DNA from: Rhodobacteraceae bacterium KLH11
GTDB lineage: Bacteria > Pseudomonadota > Alphaproteobacteria > Rhodobacterales > Rhodobacteraceae
DNA: 64,000 nt
NCBI GenBank assembly: GCA_000158135.1
Contig: DS999531.1
Span: 1,167,272 to 1,231,271 of the forward strand
Direction: 5' to 3'
Shown here piece after piece: positions 35,844 to 45,714 of this stretch; position 1 is the stretch's first letter, and every line of letters starts with the position of its first letter. The position numbers and the translations under genes are program-made. The notes beneath the pieces were generated by a model that was not told where the DNA came from, searched no databases, and worked only from the letters and a program-made list of their open reading frames with translations.

Positions 35844-36987
35844 TTGGCGCAACGGGGGCTTTGGCCTGTACGTGCATTGGCCCTTTTGCGAGGCCAAGTG
35901 TCCCTATTGTGATTTCAACAGCCATGTATCGAGGAATATAGACCAAAAACAATGGCTTGCCTGTTATCTTAGCGAATTGAAGCGCGCCGCTGCCGAGACA
36001 CCAGACCGTGTATTGAACACGATCTTCTTCGGCGGTGGCACCCCGTCGCTCATGGCCCCCGAAACCGTCGCCGCCATCATTGATGAGGCCCGGGCGCTTT
36101 GGCATCCTGCCAATGATATGGAGATCACGCTTGAGGCCAATCCCGGCTCGGTCGAGGCCGGGCGGTTTGCAGCTTACGGTGACGCAGGCGTCAATCGCAT
36201 TTCTATGGGTGTGCAAGCCCTCAACGACGATGACCTGCGCCGTCTTGGCCGCATCCATACAGTGGCCGAAGCCCGCGCCGCATTTGACATCGCCCATTCC
36301 TGCTTTGATCGCGTCAGCTTTGATCTGATCTATGCCCGCCAACATCAGACTCTCGATACCTGGCGTGCCGAATTGACCGAAGCGCTGGCGATGGCTGTCG
36401 ACCACCTGTCACTTTATCAATTAACCATCGAAGACGGCACTGCGTTTGGCGACAGATACGCCCTGGGCAAGCTGCGCGGTCTGCCCGAAGATGACAGTGC
36501 CGCCGATATGTATCTGGCCACGCAAGAGATTTGCGATGCACATGGGTTACCCGCTTACGAGGTCTCAAACCACGCCCGCCCCGGAGCGGAATCGCAACAT
36601 AACCTGATCTACTGGCGGTACGGAGATTACGTTGGAATCGGACCGGGTGCGCATGGGCGGCTAACTCTGAACGGGCACAAATACGCAACCGAAACCTATC
36701 TGTCCCCGAACACGTGGCTGACCGCTGTCGCACAAGGCCAGGGTGAAAGCAGCCGAACCCGGTTAAATAGGCAGGATCAGGGCGCGGAATACCTTATGAT
36801 GTGTATGCGGCTAGATGAAGGCCTAGATATAGATAGATATATGATACTTTCAGGCCGCGAACTCCCTCAGAGGAATTTAAACTCACTGGTTGACCTTGGC
36901 ATGATCACTCTGGATGAGAATCGATTGCGTGCTACGTCGAACGGACGGGCGGTGCTGAACGCCGTGATCCGCGAATTGTTGGAGTAA
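35833..36987 (+). CDS. hemW: HemW, heme chaperone (radical SAM, formerly 'CPO-like')
   Basis: A 384-residue radical-SAM protein. The cluster motif is CEAKCPYC (CxxxCxxC) near residue 20, followed by NTIFFGGGTPSLM and EITLEANPGSVE. HemW-type proteins bind heme and lack true coproporphyrinogen oxidase activity, so I do not call this hemN. The start is a TTG at 35833 with AAAGG six bases before it; it overlaps rdgB by 11 bases. The last 70 codons (about 36780-36880) are AT-rich with ATA codons unlike the rest. Confidence 0.93.
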   Translation: MADDWRNGGFGLYVHWPFCEAKCPYCDFNSHVSRNIDQKQWLACYLSELKRAAAETPDRVLNTIFFGGGTPSLMAPETVAAIIDEARALWHPANDMEITLEANPGSVEAGRFAAYGDAGVNRISMGVQALNDDDLRRLGRIHTVAEARAAFDIAHSCFDRVSFDLIYARQHQTLDTWRAELTEALAMAVDHLSLYQLTIEDGTAFGDRYALGKLRGLPEDDSAADMYLATQEICDAHGLPAYEVSNHARPGAESQHNLIYWRYGDYVGIGPGAHGRLTLNGHKYATETYLSPNTWLTAVAQGQGESSRTRLNRQDQGAEYLMMCMRLDEGLDIDRYMILSGRELPQRNLNSLVDLGMITLDENRLRATSNGRAVLNAVIRELLE

Positions 36988-36990
36988 CCC

Positions 36991-37344
36991 ATGCAATATC
37001 TCTGGGCCGGATTGGGTTTGCTGAGCGTCGCCCTTGCCATGATCGGCGTCGTTCTGCCCTTGCTGCCCACCGTCCCGTTTCTGCTGCTGGCCGCGTTTTT
37101 TTTCGCCCGGTCCTCTTCGCGCCTGCATAACTGGCTGTTGAGCCATCGCACCTTTGGCCCAATGATCACCGATTGGCAAAGCTCTGGTGCAATCCGACCC
37201 GCTGCAAAAAAGGCGGCCACCGTTTCGGTCGCCGCCGTCTTTGGTTTATCAATACTGATCTCGGTACCTGAGCATGTTTTGATTATTCAGGCGATCGTGC
37301 TCAGCGGTGTGATGGTCTTTATCTGGACCCGTCCTAACGGCTAA
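36991..37344 (+). CDS. YbaN/DUF454 family small membrane protein
   Basis: A 117-residue inner-membrane protein with two or three hydrophobic helices (about 3-22, 27-42 and 70-110). The signature GVVLPLLPTVPFLLLAAFFFARSS, the RLHNWLLSHRTFGP and the AARKKA-like IRPAAKKAATVSV match the DUF454 family. Function is unknown. It begins three bases after hemW and overlaps the convergent parB stop by 11 bases. Confidence 0.9.
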   Translation: MQYLWAGLGLLSVALAMIGVVLPLLPTVPFLLLAAFFFARSSSRLHNWLLSHRTFGPMITDWQSSGAIRPAAKKAATVSVAAVFGLSILISVPEHVLIIQAIVLSGVMVFIWTRPNG

Positions 37345-38227
37345 GCTTGGCGCATAGATCATCCAGTTGATCCAGATTTTCATAAGCCAGAACCACCTGC
37401 CCTGATTCCGCACCGGCCTTGTGATTTATCGTAACCTTCATCGCAAGAATCGCCGACAAATCCTTTTCAAGCGCGCGCGTATCTGCATCTTTGCCAGCGT
37501 TCAGGTCCCGGGACTTTGGTGCTGCCTTTTCAGGTTGGCCCTGCTGCTTCTTCACCAATGCTTCGGTTGCACGCACCGAAAGCCCGTCACGAACAACCTG
37601 CTTCGCCAGCTCCGAAGGATCTTCTGCTGTAATCAATGCGCGCGCGTGTCCGGCTGACAGTTTCCCTTCGATCACCAGCGTCTGTACATCCATGGGCAAT
37701 GACAAAAGACGCAGCAAATTCGCGATGTGGCTGCGGCTTTTACCCAAAGCTTCGGCCAGTTTCTCTTGCGTATGGCCAAAACGATCCATCAATTGCTTGA
37801 AGCCCGCCGCTTCTTCCACCGCATTCAGGTCGGCGCGCTGGATATTCTCGATAATCGCAACCTCAAGCACCTCGGTATCCGTGAAATCGCGAATAACAAC
37901 AGGAATATCATGGAGTTGCGCCATCTGTGCGGCACGCCAACGGCGTTCACCTGCCACGATTTCATACTGACCATCAGCAATAGAACGCACGATCAAAGGC
38001 TGTATAATGCCCTTTTCCTTGACCGAGGCCGCAAGTTCATCCAATTGCTCTTGCGCAAACCTGCGCCGTGGCTGATCCGGGTTTGCCTGCAGTTTTTCGA
38101 TTGGCACAGTAAGGTCCGGACGGCGGGGTTCAGATGCGATCCGGCCCTCGGCTTCGGGCGCTACGTCAGCCATCAAGGCGGATAGTCCGCGACCCAATCC
38201 ACGGGATTTTCCTTTTCTGGCGTTCAT
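37334..38227 (-). CDS. parB: Chromosome-partitioning protein ParB
   Basis: A 297-residue parS-binding CTPase/DNA-binding protein. The ParB/Srx nucleotide-binding box is EIVAGERRWRAAQMAQ; the arginine patch and the helix-turn-helix follow (RFGHTQEKLAEALGKSRSHI, KLSAGHARALI). The C-terminal dimerisation part (about 230-297) is present. It binds the two parS sites found here at 39614 and 41525. It follows parA by 20 bases and is last in the mnmE-mnmG-rsmG-parA-parB unit. Confidence 0.96.
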   Translation of the reverse strand: MNARKGKSRGLGRGLSALMADVAPEAEGRIASEPRRPDLTVPIEKLQANPDQPRRRFAQEQLDELAASVKEKGIIQPLIVRSIADGQYEIVAGERRWRAAQMAQLHDIPVVIRDFTDTEVLEVAIIENIQRADLNAVEEAAGFKQLMDRFGHTQEKLAEALGKSRSHIANLLRLLSLPMDVQTLVIEGKLSAGHARALITAEDPSELAKQVVRDGLSVRATEALVKKQQGQPEKAAPKSRDLNAGKDADTRALEKDLSAILAMKVTINHKAGAESGQVVLAYENLDQLDDLCAKLSR

Positions 38228-38247
38228 TATGCCCTCCTCTCGGTCGC

Positions 38248-39051
38248 TTATGTGGCAACCTTGTTGTTCTTGAACATGACTTCCCGGGCCAAGTGCCGAT
38301 ATGCCATCGCCCCGAGCGACCCGGAATCATATTGCAGGACCGGAAGCGCATAAGATGGCGCCTCACTGACCCGAACATTTCTGGGTATTTTGGTTTTAAA
38401 TACCATACCACCCAGATTGTCACGCGCATCTTTTTCCACCTGGCGAGACAAGTTGTTGCGGTTGTCATACATGGTCAACACAACACCTTCGATTCTGAGG
38501 TCAGGATTCGCTGTTTGTCGTACCTCGCGAATGGTCAGCATCAACTGTGACAATCCTTCAAGTGCAAAAAACTCACTCTGCAACGGAACAAGGACAGAAT
38601 GAGCGGCAACCATGGCGTTTACGGTGAGCAAATTCAAAGATGGCGGGCAATCGATCAGCACAAAATCCAGATCAAACGTATCGATCGCCGTCTGACGCAG
38701 GGCATCATGCAATAAATAGCTGCGTTTCTCGTTCGATATCAGTTCGATATCAGCCGAGCTGAGATCAACTGTCGCTGGGACGACAAAAAGATTATCGATT
38801 TCAGTCTCTTGCACCACAGCTTCCAGCGGTGCTTCATCCAATATAAGATCGTATGTCGTCCAATCCCGATCTTCTACCCCCAGCCCGGTCGAAGCGTTCC
38901 CCTGTGGATCAAGATCAACCACCAGAACCTTGCACCCGGCCTCGGCCAATCCTGCAGCAAGGTTAATTGCCGTCGTGGTTTTTCCGACCCCACCCTTCTG
39001 ATTGGCAACCGCGACAATCCGAGGTCCGGCAGGACGAGACAGATCAACCAC
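38248..39051 (-). CDS. parA: Chromosome-partitioning ATPase ParA
   Basis: A 267-residue deviant-Walker ATPase (VANQKGGVGKTTTAINLAAG, with the second Lys) that moves ParB-bound origins along the nucleoid. DLDPQGNASTGLG and LIDCPPSLNLLTVNAM are the other motifs. The start is GTG at 39051 with AAAGGAG upstream, overlapping the rsmG stop by eight bases, so it is translationally coupled. It lacks the N-terminal helix-turn-helix of plasmid ParA proteins, as chromosomal Soj types do. Confidence 0.97.
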   Translation of the reverse strand: MVDLSRPAGPRIVAVANQKGGVGKTTTAINLAAGLAEAGCKVLVVDLDPQGNASTGLGVEDRDWTTYDLILDEAPLEAVVQETEIDNLFVVPATVDLSSADIELISNEKRSYLLHDALRQTAIDTFDLDFVLIDCPPSLNLLTVNAMVAAHSVLVPLQSEFFALEGLSQLMLTIREVRQTANPDLRIEGVVLTMYDNRNNLSRQVEKDARDNLGGMVFKTKIPRNVRVSEAPSYALPVLQYDSGSLGAMAYRHLAREVMFKNNKVAT

Positions 39052-39667
39052 GTGAGACTCCTTTGATCTTAAGGATAACAGACTGGGGTTCTGTTAAACT
39101 TGTAATTGGCTCAGCGTGGAATTTCCATTCCTTGCAAGCCTCGGCCAATTCTTTTTTCCAGCTCACACCTTTTGGCAACAAAGCTATGCCGTCAGCGTTT
39201 AAATGTCTGTCACAAAAGGACAATAAAGTCCCAAGGTCAGCCAGCGCGCGCGCTGACAGGATATCAGCCCGCAGTGGATCAATCATTTCGATTCGTCGCG
39301 AAACTACTCTGCAATCTACCCCACATTCTCTGGCTACATTGCGTAGAAAGGCTGACTTACGCTGATCGCTTTCGACCAACGTAAAGCGCGTGAATGGCGC
39401 TTCTTCTTTAGCCATAATCGCGCAAACCATGCCCGGAAAACCGCCTCCACTACCCAGATCTACCCAGTGAATCGCATCCTCAGCGCATTGATATATCTGG
39501 ACCGAGTCTTGAATATGGCGAACCCAGATTTCTTTCAAACTGTTTCGAGAGACCAGATTGATCTTGGGGTTCCACCGTTCAAGTAAATCAACATATATGG
39601 TTAAACGCTCGAATGTTTCACGTGAAACATTCAAGGTATCCGCGGTTACCTTTTGTGAGTTGATCAT
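39044..39667 (-). CDS. rsmG: 16S rRNA (guanine527-N7)-methyltransferase RsmG
   Basis: A 207-residue methyltransferase (GidB). The SAM motif is [35 protein letters not shown] and [12 protein letters not shown] follow. Its N-terminal codons contain a perfect parS site ([11 protein letters not shown], residues about 12-22), the same location as in many alphaproteobacteria. It overlaps mnmG by four bases and parA by eight. Length is normal. Confidence 0.95.
   Translation of the reverse strand: MINSQKVTADTLNVSRETFERLTIYVDLLERWNPKINLVSRNSLKEIWVRHIQDSVQIYQCAEDAIHWVDLGSGGGFPGMVCAIMAKEEAPFTRFTLVESDQRKSAFLRNVARECGVDCRVVSRRIEMIDPLRADILSARALADLGTLLSFCDRHLNADGIALLPKGVSWKKELAEACKEWKFHAEPITSLTEPQSVILKIKGVSRG
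39614..39629. promoter_or_regulatory. parS: parS site 1, inside rsmG
   Basis: TGTTTCACGTGAAACA matches the chromosomal parS consensus exactly, and it is the centre of a 22-bp perfect palindrome (39611-39632). Lying in the coding frame it yields the residues NVSRET. It is about 1.4 kb from parB and 5.3 kb from the putative oriC, the usual nucleation site for ParB spreading. Confidence 0.95.
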
Positions 39668-41541
39668 GCCTTTCGCACTTTCAGATCTCGTCTGAGCTTT
39701 GCCAAGACCAATGTCAGCGCCGCCGGAGTCACGCCTTCGACGCGCCCTGCCTGCGCAATATTCTCTGGTTTGGCTTCGGACAGTTTCTGTTTCATTTCAG
39801 CAGAAAGACCATCGAGTGCAAAATAGTCGAAATCTCGTGGAATTTCATGTGCTTCATCTCGCTTCATCGCCTCAACATCCCGCTGTTGGCGCGCGATGTA
39901 ATTGGCGTAAAGCGCGTCCCGCTCAATCTGCCGACGGATCTCAGCCTCGGTGTCCGCCAGATTGGGTTCAAGCGCCACCACATCTTCGAATGTCACATCC
40001 GGAAAAGCCAAAACAGCCATCCCATCACGCTTGTTCCCATCCTGATTCACAGTAATCCCGGCCGCGTTGATTTCTTTCGGTGTGTAGGTTCGCGCCGCAA
40101 GTTTCACTTTGGCAACTTCCAGTTTTTCCAGCTTTTTCGCAAAAATTACCTGCCGTTCTTCGCTGATGCACCCATGCTCTTCGCCTATTGGCGTAAGTCT
40201 TTGGTCTGCATTATCCGCTCTTAGTGAAAGCCGAAACTCTGCCCTTGACGTAAACATCCGGTAAGGTTCCGCCACACCGCGAGTGGTAAGATCGTCAACC
40301 ATTACACCGATATAGCTATCGGATCGCGTGAAATGGATAGGTCCGCGTTCCTGACTTTCCAGCGCTGCGTTTAAACCAGCAACAAGGCCTTGGGCAGCGG
40401 CCTCCTCATATCCTGTAGTTCCGTTGATCTGGCCCGCAAGATATAGACCAGAAATATCAGGTAGAGACAAGGATGCTTTCAGAACACGTGGGTCAACATA
40501 GTCATATTCAATCGCATAACCCGGCTGAATAATGTTCGCCTGTTCCAACCCACGAATTGATCGGACATAGTCAATCTGTACTTCCTCGGGCAGCGATGTA
40601 GATATCCCATTTGGATAAACCGTATGATCGTGCACGCCTTCAGGTTCCAGAAATATCTGGTGCGACTCTTTATCCGCAAATCTTACGATCTTGTCTTCAA
40701 TCGACGGGCAGTAACGCGGTCCAATACCGTCGATACGCCCACCATACATTGCGGATCGTGACAGGTTTCGCTCAATAATCTCATGCGTTTCAGCATTTGT
40801 ATGTGTGATCCCGCAAGCTATCTGCGGTGCCGTTACCGTGTTGGACAGGAAAGAGAAAAGTGTAGGCTCCGCGTCGCCGTCTTGCCGTTCAAGGATATCC
40901 CAGTTGATAGTTCGCCCATCCAACCGCGGCGGTGTACCTGTTTTCAAGCGCGCCATGGGCAATGCAAATCCATCAAGCCGCTCTGCCAGTTTAACGGAAG
41001 GACGGTCCCCCATCCTCCCACCTGGTCGCGACACATCACCAATATGGATGACACCTCTCAGAAATGTTCCTGAGGTCAGGATGACGGTTCTGGCCGGAAT
41101 CTCTGAGCCATCTGCCAGCTTGACGCCCGTTACGCGATTGCCATCCATGACAAAATCGACAACCTCGCCGGCGATAACCGAAAGATTCTCTCGCTGGCGC
41201 GTTTCCTTCACCATTGCAGCACGATAAAGGGCACGATCAGCCTGCGCGCGTGGGCCTTGCACAGCTGGCCCCTTGCGTCGATTCAACAGCCGAAACTGGA
41301 TACCCGCTTGATCTGCTATGCGACCCATCACACCATCAAGGGCATCAATTTCTCGAACCAGGTGCCCTTTGCCCAACCCTCCGATAGCGGGGTTGCAGGA
41401 CATAACGCCTATATCCCGTTCAGATAACGTAACCAATGCTGTAGCCGCACCCATGCGTGCAGCAGCATGCGCAGCTTCGGTTCCAGCGTGTCCGGCACCA
41501 ATAACGATGACATCAAATGTTGAATGTTTCACGTGAAACAC
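39664..41541 (-). CDS. mnmG: tRNA uridine-34 modification enzyme MnmG (GidA), FAD-binding
   Basis: A 625-residue FAD protein that with MnmE adds the carboxymethylaminomethyl group at U34. FAD motif: [53 protein letters not shown]. The annotated start is GTG at 41541 ([11 protein letters not shown]), which makes the first codons coincide with parS site 2. A second in-frame GTG at 41532 has AAGGAG eight bases upstream and could be the real start (622 residues). Three bases separate it from the mnmE stop. The protein end overlaps rsmG by four bases. Confidence 0.95.
   Translation of the reverse strand: MFHVKHSTFDVIVIGAGHAGTEAAHAAARMGAATALVTLSERDIGVMSCNPAIGGLGKGHLVREIDALDGVMGRIADQAGIQFRLLNRRKGPAVQGPRAQADRALYRAAMVKETRQRENLSVIAGEVVDFVMDGNRVTGVKLADGSEIPARTVILTSGTFLRGVIHIGDVSRPGGRMGDRPSVKLAERLDGFALPMARLKTGTPPRLDGRTINWDILERQDGDAEPTLFSFLSNTVTAPQIACGITHTNAETHEIIERNLSRSAMYGGRIDGIGPRYCPSIEDKIVRFADKESHQIFLEPEGVHDHTVYPNGISTSLPEEVQIDYVRSIRGLEQANIIQPGYAIEYDYVDPRVLKASLSLPDISGLYLAGQINGTTGYEEAAAQGLVAGLNAALESQERGPIHFTRSDSYIGVMVDDLTTRGVAEPYRMFTSRAEFRLSLRADNADQRLTPIGEEHGCISEERQVIFAKKLEKLEVAKVKLAARTYTPKEINAAGITVNQDGNKRDGMAVLAFPDVTFEDVVALEPNLADTEAEIRRQIERDALYANYIARQQRDVEAMKRDEAHEIPRDFDYFALDGLSAEMKQKLSEAKPENIAQAGRVEGVTPAALTLVLAKLRRDLKVRKA
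41525..41540. promoter_or_regulatory. parS: parS site 2, at the start of mnmG
   Basis: A second exact TGTTTCACGTGAAACA, 1,911 bases from site 1, located in the first codons of mnmG (FHVKH) and next to its ribosome-binding region. A perfect match to the consensus twice in two kilobases is not expected by chance. Confidence 0.95.
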
Positions 41542-41544
41542 TCC

Positions 41545-42831
41545 TTACTTTCCTAAACAGAAACTGGCGAAAATCTCATCCAACAGAGTTTCGACATCAA
41601 TACGGCCAACCAGAGACTCCAGAGCCCGAATAGCCGTCCGCATCTCTTCAGCAGCTATATCATACATATCTGGACCCGATTCCAGAACCGCCAGTGCAGC
41701 CGTAAGGGATTCGATCGCTTTGGTCATCGCGATACGATGTCGTTCCCGAGTTGCAATACCATGGCTAGTAGTACGATTACTCAATACACACGATATATTG
41801 TTGATCAGGCGATCAATTCCATAACCCGTTTTACCTGAAATCCCATCAGCGGTGTCCTCACGCAAGTCGGATTTCGGAAGCACATGGATATCATCAGGCT
41901 GTACCGCGATACCCAATACATCTGGTGTATCTGTTAGAAAGACACGCAGATCCGCAGATTCTGCGCGTTTACGAGCCAATTCGATTCCAAGGTTTTCAAC
42001 ATGATCTTCGGTATCGCGTAACCCGGCCGTATCCAGCAACGTAACGGGTAACCCTGCCAGATCCATCCGAACCTCGATCACATCGCGGGTTGTACCTGCA
42101 TATTCGGATGTGATCGCAGCCTCGCGGCCAGCCAGCGCATTCAGAAGCGTTGATTTTCCTGCATTCGGCAGACCTACAATCGCAACCTCAAAACCAGCGC
42201 GGATTCGTTCGGCAATCTGGACACCATTGGCCTCCCGGGACAGATCGTCCTTCACGGACACGATCAAAGCACGTACCTCTGGTGTCACATCGGTGGGAAC
42301 TTCTTCATCTGCAAAATCAATCACAGCTTCCAAAAGCGATGCCGCCCGAATCAAGTCACGTCGCCAACCTTCCGCCAACGTACCCAATGCACCGGCCAAT
42401 ATGGCCTGCGCCTGTTTCCGCTGCGCTTCGGTTTCCGCATCAATCAGGTCAGCAAGCCCTTCGACCTGCGCCAGATCCATCTTACCATTTTCCAGAGCCC
42501 GGCGGGTGAACTCTCCCGGGTCAGCCAATCGCAAATCATCCATACCGGAAAGGCAACGCAGCACGGCGTTGACCGAGGCTGAACTGCCGTGAATCTGCAA
42601 CTCGGCCACATCCTCGCCCGTAAAACTGGATGGAGCCTGGAAGGTCAGCACCAGACCTTCATCCAATCGCGATCCATCCGGGGCAGCAAGTGTTCGAACA
42701 CACATCCCTCGTGATGGCAGACCACCCCCGACCAAGGTATTGGCAGCTGAATGCGCCTGTGGGCCAGAAAGCCGAATCACTGCGACGCCTGCTTTGCCCT
42801 GGGCGCTGGCCAGGGCGAATATCGTATCCAT
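41545..42831 (-). CDS. mnmE: tRNA modification GTPase MnmE (TrmE)
   Basis: A 428-residue GTPase, partner of MnmG. The N-terminal folate-binding domain ([20 protein letters not shown]) is followed by the helical domain and a GTPase with [23 protein letters not shown] and the C-terminal Cys motif CLGK (FCLGK at the end). The family's GxPNAGKST and the terminal FCIGK-like motif are diagnostic. It starts 31 bases after the rho stop and joins mnmG three bases downstream. Confidence 0.96.
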   Translation of the reverse strand: MDTIFALASAQGKAGVAVIRLSGPQAHSAANTLVGGGLPSRGMCVRTLAAPDGSRLDEGLVLTFQAPSSFTGEDVAELQIHGSSASVNAVLRCLSGMDDLRLADPGEFTRRALENGKMDLAQVEGLADLIDAETEAQRKQAQAILAGALGTLAEGWRRDLIRAASLLEAVIDFADEEVPTDVTPEVRALIVSVKDDLSREANGVQIAERIRAGFEVAIVGLPNAGKSTLLNALAGREAAITSEYAGTTRDVIEVRMDLAGLPVTLLDTAGLRDTEDHVENLGIELARKRAESADLRVFLTDTPDVLGIAVQPDDIHVLPKSDLREDTADGISGKTGYGIDRLINNISCVLSNRTTSHGIATRERHRIAMTKAIESLTAALAVLESGPDMYDIAAEEMRTAIRALESLVGRIDVETLLDEIFASFCLGK

Positions 42832-42862
42832 TGATAACCCCCGCGTCAGTGCCGGACCGGCG

Positions 42863-44134
42863 TCAGGTATTCATCGAATCGAAGAATTCCGAGTTGGTCT
42901 TGGTCTGTTTCAGCTTCGACAACAAGAATTCAATCGCATCGGTCGTGCCCATCGGGTTGAGGATGCGGCGCAGAACAAAGGTTTTCGCCAGATCGCCCTT
43001 GTCGACCAGAAGATCCTCTTTCCGTGTACCGGACTTGAGAATATCGATCGCCGGGAACACCCGCTTGTCTGCGATCTTGCGATCCAGAACAATTTCCGAG
43101 TTACCGGTGCCCTTGAATTCTTCAAAGATCACCTCGTCCATCCGGCTGCCGGTATCGATCAGCGCGGTGGCGATGATGGTCAGCGAACCACCCTCTTCAA
43201 TGTTTCGCGCCGCACCAAAGAACCGCTTGGGCCGTTGCAGAGCGTTCGCGTCCACACCACCGGTCAGAACTTTACCCGAGGATGGCACCACAGTGTTAAA
43301 GGCCCTACCAAGTCTTGTGATCGAGTCGAGAAGAATAACAACATCTCGTTTATGTTCGACCAAACGCTTGGCTTTTTCGATCACCATTTCCGACACGGCC
43401 ACGTGGCGCGTTGCAGGCTCATCAAAGGTCGAAGACACAACTTCACCCTTTACCGAGCGCTGCATATCCGTCACTTCTTCCGGGCGTTCGTCAATCAGCA
43501 GAACGATCAGGTAGCATTCAGGGTGATTCTGTTCGATCGAATGCGCGATGTTCTGCAGGATCACCGTTTTACCGGTTCGCGGTGGCGCTACGATCAGCGA
43601 CCGCTGGCCTTTACCGATCGGCGAAACCAGATCGATCACTCGGGCAGATTTGTCCTTGATGGTGGGATCTTCGATCTCCATCTTCAGACGCTCATCCGGG
43701 TACAGGGGCGTCAGGTTGTCGAACAGGATCTTGTGCTTGGCTTTGTCCGGGTTTTCAAAATTGATCTTGGTGACGTTGGTCAGCGCAAAGTAACGCTCGT
43801 TTTCATCGGGCGCTTTGATCTCACCTTCAACGGTATCCCCGGTCCGCAACGAGTGTTTGCGGATCATGTCAGGCGAAACATAAATGTCGTCAGGGCCCGG
43901 CAGATAGTTCGCCTCGGGCGAGCGCAGGAAACCAAACCCGTCCTGCAGCACTTCAAGCACGCCGTCCCCGCCGATGGTCCAGCCTTCATCTGCGCGTTCA
44001 CGCAGAATCTGGAACATCATCTCGCCTTTGCGCATGGTCGAGGCGTTTTCAACCTCAAGCTCCTCGGCCATGGCCAGCAGGTCTTTGGGGCTTTTGGCCT
44101 TCAGATCGGCCAGATTCAGGGTTTCAGTTGTCAT
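42863..44134 (-). CDS. rho: Transcription termination factor Rho
   Basis: A 423-residue RNA-dependent ATPase. The N-terminal OSB/cold-shock-like RNA-binding domain ([35 protein letters not shown]) is followed by the hexameric ATPase with [18 protein letters not shown] and [16 protein letters not shown]. The Q-loop region [19 protein letters not shown] is intact. It is transcribed towards mnmE and parA, away from oriC. The 126-base leader upstream to hemJ may hold its promoter, which is often autoregulated; I saw no hairpin I could support. Confidence 0.97.
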   Translation of the reverse strand: MTTETLNLADLKAKSPKDLLAMAEELEVENASTMRKGEMMFQILRERADEGWTIGGDGVLEVLQDGFGFLRSPEANYLPGPDDIYVSPDMIRKHSLRTGDTVEGEIKAPDENERYFALTNVTKINFENPDKAKHKILFDNLTPLYPDERLKMEIEDPTIKDKSARVIDLVSPIGKGQRSLIVAPPRTGKTVILQNIAHSIEQNHPECYLIVLLIDERPEEVTDMQRSVKGEVVSSTFDEPATRHVAVSEMVIEKAKRLVEHKRDVVILLDSITRLGRAFNTVVPSSGKVLTGGVDANALQRPKRFFGAARNIEEGGSLTIIATALIDTGSRMDEVIFEEFKGTGNSEIVLDRKIADKRVFPAIDILKSGTRKEDLLVDKGDLAKTFVLRRILNPMGTTDAIEFLLSKLKQTKTNSEFFDSMNT

Positions 44135-44260
44135 GATGATACGAACCTTGGCCGCAGCAATCGCGGCACCAGAGTGAAATTTCAGAACGGAAGATACGTC
44201 GCCCGGACGGGCGTGTTACGCGATAAATAGGCGCTTAGTCAAAAAGAGTCAAACAGACCC

Positions 44261-44710
44261 TCAGAACTTCAGAACAACGGCCAGAACGATGATTACCATT
44301 AGAATGGTCGGAACCTCATTCATCATACGGTATTGCCGCCCAGTGAGCTTATTTCGCCCCTCTGCGAGGTCCTTGCGTCGCGCTATCAGCCAATGGTGAA
44401 ACCAGGTCATTCCGATCACGGCCGCGCCTTTGACCCAGGGCCAGCTCCAATCCCATCCCACGATACCTGGCGTGAAAACCATGATCAGTCCGCAAATCCA
44501 TGCGACAATCATCGCAGGCCGCATGATCACACGCAGCAGTTTTTCTTCCATTTCAGAGAAAATCTGTTCTGCACCGTCAACGGATTGAGCCTTTTCCACG
44601 TGATAGACAAACAATCTGGGCAAATAGAACAACCCTGCCATCCATGAAATCACCGCCATGATATGCAGTGATTTCACCCATGGGTATATTGCCAAAAGAA
44701 GATCGGTCAT
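44261..44710 (-). CDS. hemJ: Protoporphyrinogen oxidase HemJ (DUF2269/TIGR00701-like)
   Basis: A 149-residue inner-membrane protein with about four hydrophobic helices. It has LHIMAVISWMAGLFYLPRLF, the EEKLLRVIMRPAMI stretch, GMTWFHHWLIARRKDLAEG and FRMMNEVP-like RMMNEVPTILMVIIVLAVV, matching the HemJ family that replaces HemG and HemY. It borders the origin gap on the left; the ATG lies at 44710. Being next to oriC and rho is the usual alphaproteobacterial arrangement. Confidence 0.92.
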   Translation of the reverse strand: MTDLLLAIYPWVKSLHIMAVISWMAGLFYLPRLFVYHVEKAQSVDGAEQIFSEMEEKLLRVIMRPAMIVAWICGLIMVFTPGIVGWDWSWPWVKGAAVIGMTWFHHWLIARRKDLAEGRNKLTGRQYRMMNEVPTILMVIIVLAVVLKF

Positions 44711-45114
44711 CGGATTTTCCGGATTTGCCTGAAACCCTCCTAATAAAAAAATAAAGAAAGAAAAAGGATGATGGTTTTGTAGGGAGGTTAAAATCCGTGG
44801 ATTACTTTTTTGTCCTGTCTTTTTCCCCAGGTGGATAGAACAGTCTAAGGTTTCTTTATTTTTGTTGATCTTTATTTAATCATAATAATAACAATAGGTT
44901 ATGTTTGTTAAACATCGCTTGATCATGTGGATAATTCGTTGAATAACTCAGGATGGAAGGCTTATCCTGAAGGTCAGACTTATCCTTGTCCCGCCGGGAC
45001 AGGATCGGGGCGACTCGGGGAAGTGTTGCGCCAAAATCCCGGGGTTGCGTGTCAACGGGAAAGTCATACAAACCGTTCAGGACCAATCAGGGATTTGCAC
45101 ACGGGGTTTTCCAC
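44711..45114. other. oriC: Putative chromosomal replication origin (oriC)
   Basis: The only gap over 300 bases. Two AT-rich stretches lie at 44738-44770 and 44851-44900. DnaA-box-like 9-mers: minus-strand perfect at 44926-44934 (TGTGGATAA, reverse of TTATCCACA); 45107-45115 (TTTTCCACA, one mismatch); core-only weaker ones at 44796-44804, 44829-44837 and 44962-44970 (each two mismatches). Genes diverge on both sides (hemJ leftward, maf rightward) in the alphaproteobacterial oriC order with parAB and two parS sites nearby. No protein is encoded here that I can see. Confidence 0.82.
44926..44934 (-). promoter_or_regulatory. Perfect DnaA box in the origin gap
   Basis: TGTGGATAA, the reverse complement of the high-affinity DnaA box TTATCCACA. 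It sits in the middle of the AT-rich origin gap. Confidence 0.7.
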
Positions 45115-45714
45115 ATGACTGTCCCCATACTTCTTGCTTCGGGTTCAGCGATCCGGGCGCAGCTGCTGGAAAACGCGGGCGTGCCGTTTTCGGTTCAGGT
45201 CGCACGGGTGGATGAAGAAAGTGCCAAGCGCGCGTTGTTGGCCGAGGGCGCGATGCCCCGCGAGATCGCTGATGCGCTGGCCGAAATGAAGGCGCGTAAG
45301 GTCAGTGACAAGGTGCCCGGTGCCATGGTTCTGGGCTGCGATCAGGTTCTGGATTTCGAAGGGCAGTTGCTGTCGAAACCGGAAACGCCCGAGGATGCAT
45401 TGGCGCACCTGAAAGCAATGCGCGGCAAGCGACACATGTTGCTGTCTGCCGCCGTGATCTATCAGGATGGAGAGCCGCTCTGGCGTCATGTCGGGCAGGT
45501 ACGTCTGCGGATGCGGGCAAGCTCGGATGCCTATCTGCGTGATTATGTTGCCCGGAACTGGGACAGCATCCGCCACGCGGTGGGGGCGTATAAACTGGAA
45601 GAAGAAGGCGTGCGCCTGTTTGCCACCATTGACGGCGACTATTTTAATGTTTTGGGTATGCCTCTGTTAGAGCTGCTGAATTTCCTGGCCGTGAAGGGGG
45701 TAATCGATCAATGA
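45115..45714 (+). CDS. Maf/YceF-type nucleoside-triphosphate pyrophosphatase
   Basis: A 199-residue Maf-family protein that hydrolyses modified or canonical NTPs. PILLASGSAIRAQLLENAG is the N-terminal signature (LASxSxxR); VLGCDQVLDFEGQLLSKP and HAVGAYKLEEEG follow. I use the ATG at 45115, where the family begins; an upstream extension crosses the origin gap and is not supported. Its start overlaps the last DnaA-like box (45107-45115). It begins the rightward chain maf-aroE-coaE-dnaQ, with a four-base overlap to aroE. Confidence 0.9.
   Translation: MTVPILLASGSAIRAQLLENAGVPFSVQVARVDEESAKRALLAEGAMPREIADALAEMKARKVSDKVPGAMVLGCDQVLDFEGQLLSKPETPEDALAHLKAMRGKRHMLLSAAVIYQDGEPLWRHVGQVRLRMRASSDAYLRDYVARNWDSIRHAVGAYKLEEEGVRLFATIDGDYFNVLGMPLLELLNFLAVKGVIDQ

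Noticed and set aside
42740..44230. A 496-codon plus-strand open frame opposite rho and the mnmE start
   Set aside because: Antisense to two well-identified genes, with no family motif; a shadow frame.
44740..44770. The A-rich run before the origin as a gene or a terminator of hemJ
   Set aside because: No open frame or stem is present; it lies upstream of hemJ rather than at its end, and fits an unwinding region better.
44986..45114. An upstream extension of maf across the origin gap
   Set aside because: Codons before 45115 do not resemble Maf proteins and lie within the AT-rich and DnaA-box region.
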